Below, in pieces: positions 53,410-55,600 of a DNA stretch of 55,600 nt. The notes under the pieces were generated by a model. The model saw nothing but the letters and a program-made list of their open reading frames with translations, was not told where the DNA came from and ran no database searches. The stretch's first letter is position 1. Every line of letters starts with the position of its first letter. The DNA comes from Chara braunii (lineage: Eukaryota; Streptophyta; Charophyceae; Charales; Characeae). The stretch is from positions 95,562 through 151,161 of the forward strand of contig BFEA01000203.1 of assembly GCA_003427395.1 (NCBI GenBank). The letters are read 5' to 3'. A program made the position numbers and the translations under genes.

Positions 53410-53467
53410 CAGACTGTTGAGGGTTCAGCCTCCTGATGAGTCGGTGAAACTCCGACGAAACAGTTTG
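53410..53467 (+). ncRNA. hammerhead ribozyme, copy 2
   Basis: Stem III is CAGACTGT (53410-53417) with ACAGTTTG (53460-53467, one G-U). The cleavage triplet is GTT, ending at 53418. Stem I is GAGG/CCTC (53419-53432) with a 6-nt loop. The core is CTGATGA (53433-53439). Stem II is GTCGG/CCGAC (53440-53456), perfect, with a 7-nt loop, followed by GAA (53457-53459). Outside stem III, GAGGGG (53399-53404) can pair with CCCCTC (53474-53479) and CTG with CAG, giving a long imperfect outer helix. It is about 80 percent identical to copy 1, with differences that keep pairing. Flanking sequences of the two copies are unrelated. Confidence 0.9.
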
Positions 53468-53499
53468 TCACAGCCCCTCGTTTGTTGTCCTCTTCTCCC

Positions 53500-53880
53500 T
53501 CTCTGCCTACGGTTTACCGGACAGTTCTATCTGACGATATATATATATATATATAAAATCGTTTTTTTTATTTCTGGGTAATTGAATCATTAATACTTAA
53601 GGGAGATAGGTTTCCCGGGGACGTTGAACTCAAGATGTTGATGTAATATTCTATTTTATGTGTATTTATTTTATGTCTATTATTGAGAATGTATTATCTA
53701 TATATATATATACATACATATATTTTGCATATAGGGTCAACCTCAAGCGTAGATATAAGGAAACGGATAATTGAGTCGACCAACCGACTTGTTATCATAT
53801 GATAACCTAAGCTACCGGAGTGGATCGAAACCATTTGCCCCCCTGGGCAAAAAAAAAATAAATAAATAAAATAATTTTAC
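53500..53880. repeat. TA microsatellites and a motif shared with 38.3 kb
   Basis: CCTACGGTTTACCGGACAGT, then TCTGACGATATATAT, matches 38321-38360. Further TA repeats lie near 53539-53556 and 53697-53712. No gene is present. Confidence 0.7.
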
Positions 53881-54790
53881 ATTTAGTCAAGGTTACCTGA
53901 CCGAACGTTCGGGCTGGCCCCCGGACGTTCGGGCGTTCGGGGTCCCGTTTGGGGGCCGAACACCTCCAGGTTCGGCCCCCGCCAAAAATAATTTCGAGGC
54001 CTAAAGATAATTTGTTTTTTCTGAATTTGTTTTTGTGAGTTCTCTATGATGTAGCTTACACGCCTATAAATTTTGAAGCCATTCTTCTTAGCCAAAAAAA
54101 CATTAAAAATCGTCAAAAATGCGGGTGTCAAAATGTGCTTGCCCACTCACTATTCTGTTTTTTTTTACTTTTAACTTTTTATTTTCAATTTATTTCGGGG
54201 TCCAAAATATTTTATTATTTTTTGAAATATTTTTAAGGAGTTATTGATTATCTAAAATACATATCTGTAAATTTTCAGGGCATCTGTCAATGCCAAAAAA
54301 TAATTAAAAATCGGCAAAGATGGCGGTGTCGAAAAGGTGCTGGCACACTCACTCATTTTAATTCTCTTTTTATTTTTTCTCATAGTGTTTATTTTTTATA
54401 TTTGATTTGTAATTCAAATTTGGTAAAGAATTTGGATACAGTGCCCACGCAAATGTTGTTTAGTTTATTTTTTTCCATAACATATGTTTTTTTCGGAATT
54501 TTTTGAAAACTTCGTTGTTGTTGTTTTTTTTGTCCGCGTTCGGCCCGAACGGCCGAACGCCTTCCGAAGAGGTACCATACGTTCGGGCGTTCGGCCCGTC
54601 CCGAACGCCGGCAACCCTGCATTTAGTAAAAAAAATTGATGTAACTTTTATGTAAAAGTTGTTCAGTTTATTTTGCTGCATAACATATTTTTTTCAGAAA
54701 CGGTTTTTTTTTTTCTTTTTTTTTTTCCTTGAACGGTCGGGCCGCCAAGGAAAACAAGGTGACCCGGACGACCGGACTGTTAGCTTAGAT
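53881..54790. repeat. AT-rich repeat block with GC-rich CGTTCGG islands
   Basis: GC-rich islands at 53897-53990 and 54530-54615 carry repeated inverted CGTTCGG/CCGAACG words in strongly AT-rich DNA. Between them, 54062-54150 and 54272-54355 are diverged copies about 210 bp apart (ATTAAAAATCGKCAAARATG, GTGTC, GCCCACTCACT/GGCACACTCACT). It may be one mobile element with GC-rich ends; no transposase is seen. Confidence 0.55.
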
Positions 54791-55580
54791 GATAACATAA
54801 AATTATTATTGATAAACTCGTTAGAAGTGTCTTACGCACCTCAAAATGATCAATGATTTGTGTCATTCGTACAAACAACACCATGTGTAATATTAAAAGT
54901 GAATTAAGAATATTTTCCCTTTGCGATTAAGTCTTTACTTCGATAATATCATATTTCATTTTTTTAGCTAGTATTTGAAAAAAAAAATTGGCCTGCATTT
55001 CCTTTTAAAAAAAAAAACTTTAAAACTCGTGCTAGCTTAAGACTTCAGTAGTTTTTCATACTTTAAGTTTGTGTATATAATTAACTCTTCGATTCGGTAA
55101 TAAATTTTGCAATATTTTTCATATTGAACTTGAAATAGTTTTTTTGAAATTTTACTAAACCATCACTACCTCCAATCTTGTTTTTGCCAACCTTGATTTT
55201 AACGGCGCACCGAATTGTCGAGCCTGATTTCGTTTTTTTTTATTTTCTTGTACTTTCCTGGGGGAAAAAAAAACACGGTCATACTTTCAAAAAATGACTT
55301 GCTCTTAACCACAGAAAAATAAAAGAAGAAAAAACAAACGCCCCTCTAGACATGATACAAGGTATACCTAGCCCAAAGTTGTTGTGTGAATTTCCCCTGT
55401 GAGGGCATTACGACAAGGATTTCAGGTCCACGGAAGAAGGAAAAAAAAAAAACAAAAAAAAAAACTAAACTTAGGTCGAGAAAATCGGTTCATACATTCT
55501 GCAAAGTAATAGTGTGGGCATGCTCTCCTTCGCAAAGTGTGAACAGCCCGTGGACCATGCCGGACCTCCTTGGTGGGACA
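54791..55580. other. AT-rich sequence, no gene recognised
   Basis: Homopolymer A and T runs are frequent and no frame longer than about 65 codons with a domain is present. Confidence 0.5.
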
Positions 55581-55600
55581 AAAAAAAAAAAAAAAAAAAA
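55581..55600. repeat. poly-A run at the window end
   Basis: About 20 A residues close the window, probably a contig end in a homopolymer. Confidence 0.85.

Overview
This looks like repeat-dominated nuclear DNA of a eukaryote, most likely of the green-plant lineage. Three things point that way: a plant-type primer-binding site (complementary to initiator-Met tRNA) in one Ty3/gypsy element, a tRNA-Asp-type primer-binding site in another, and a fragment of ccmF, which is mitochondrial in many land plants. The overall style resembles large charophyte algal genomes such as Chara, but the sequence alone cannot prove this. The window starts in poly-C, ends in poly-A, and holds two N gaps plus one single N, so it is probably a whole small draft scaffold.

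Layout. 1-1.5 kb: no recognised gene, one 100-bp tandem duplication. 1.5-10.4 kb: a complete but heavily mutated Ty3/gypsy chromovirus with LTRs, PBS, gag, PR, RT, RNase H, IN, chromodomain and PPT. 10.4-12.3 kb: on the minus strand, a broken ORF set with SR-rich/coiled-coil, SAP-like and GIY-YIG parts, a possible Penelope-like-element remnant. 13-20.3 kb: microsatellites, a hammerhead ribozyme, Harbinger-like MITEs, a rearranged gypsy fragment and tRNA-derived SINEs. 21.35-22.2 kb: the only good host-gene candidate, a minus-strand Methyltransf_FA + BTB/POZ exon.

23.2-47.3 kb is a mosaic of three large repeat families. Family L is an LTR family of about 2-2.5 kb, with an inverted copy at 23.66-26.15 kb, a direct copy at 40.2-42.27 kb followed by a gag pseudogene, and partial copies at 37.1-37.5 and 52 kb. 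Family Y runs at 23.3, 26.4-28.5, 39.4 and 45.6-47.3 kb and is marked by a near-perfect 26-bp palindrome. Family U is two tandem units of about 3 kb at 29.7-33.5 and 33.6-36.4 kb. 47.3-55.6 kb is AT-rich and essentially gene-free, with a 398-bp tandem duplication and a second hammerhead ribozyme at 53.4 kb.

The most unusual content is structured RNA-like sequence: two independent hammerhead ribozymes; two paralogous arrays of hairpins with constant loops and variable, mutually complementary stems; and arrays of GTGATAAG...CTTATCAC hairpins inside the family-L LTRs. A ccmF fragment fused in frame to a retrotransposon pol fragment interrupts one hairpin array. No intact transposon protein was found; the retroelement genes are all pseudogenes.
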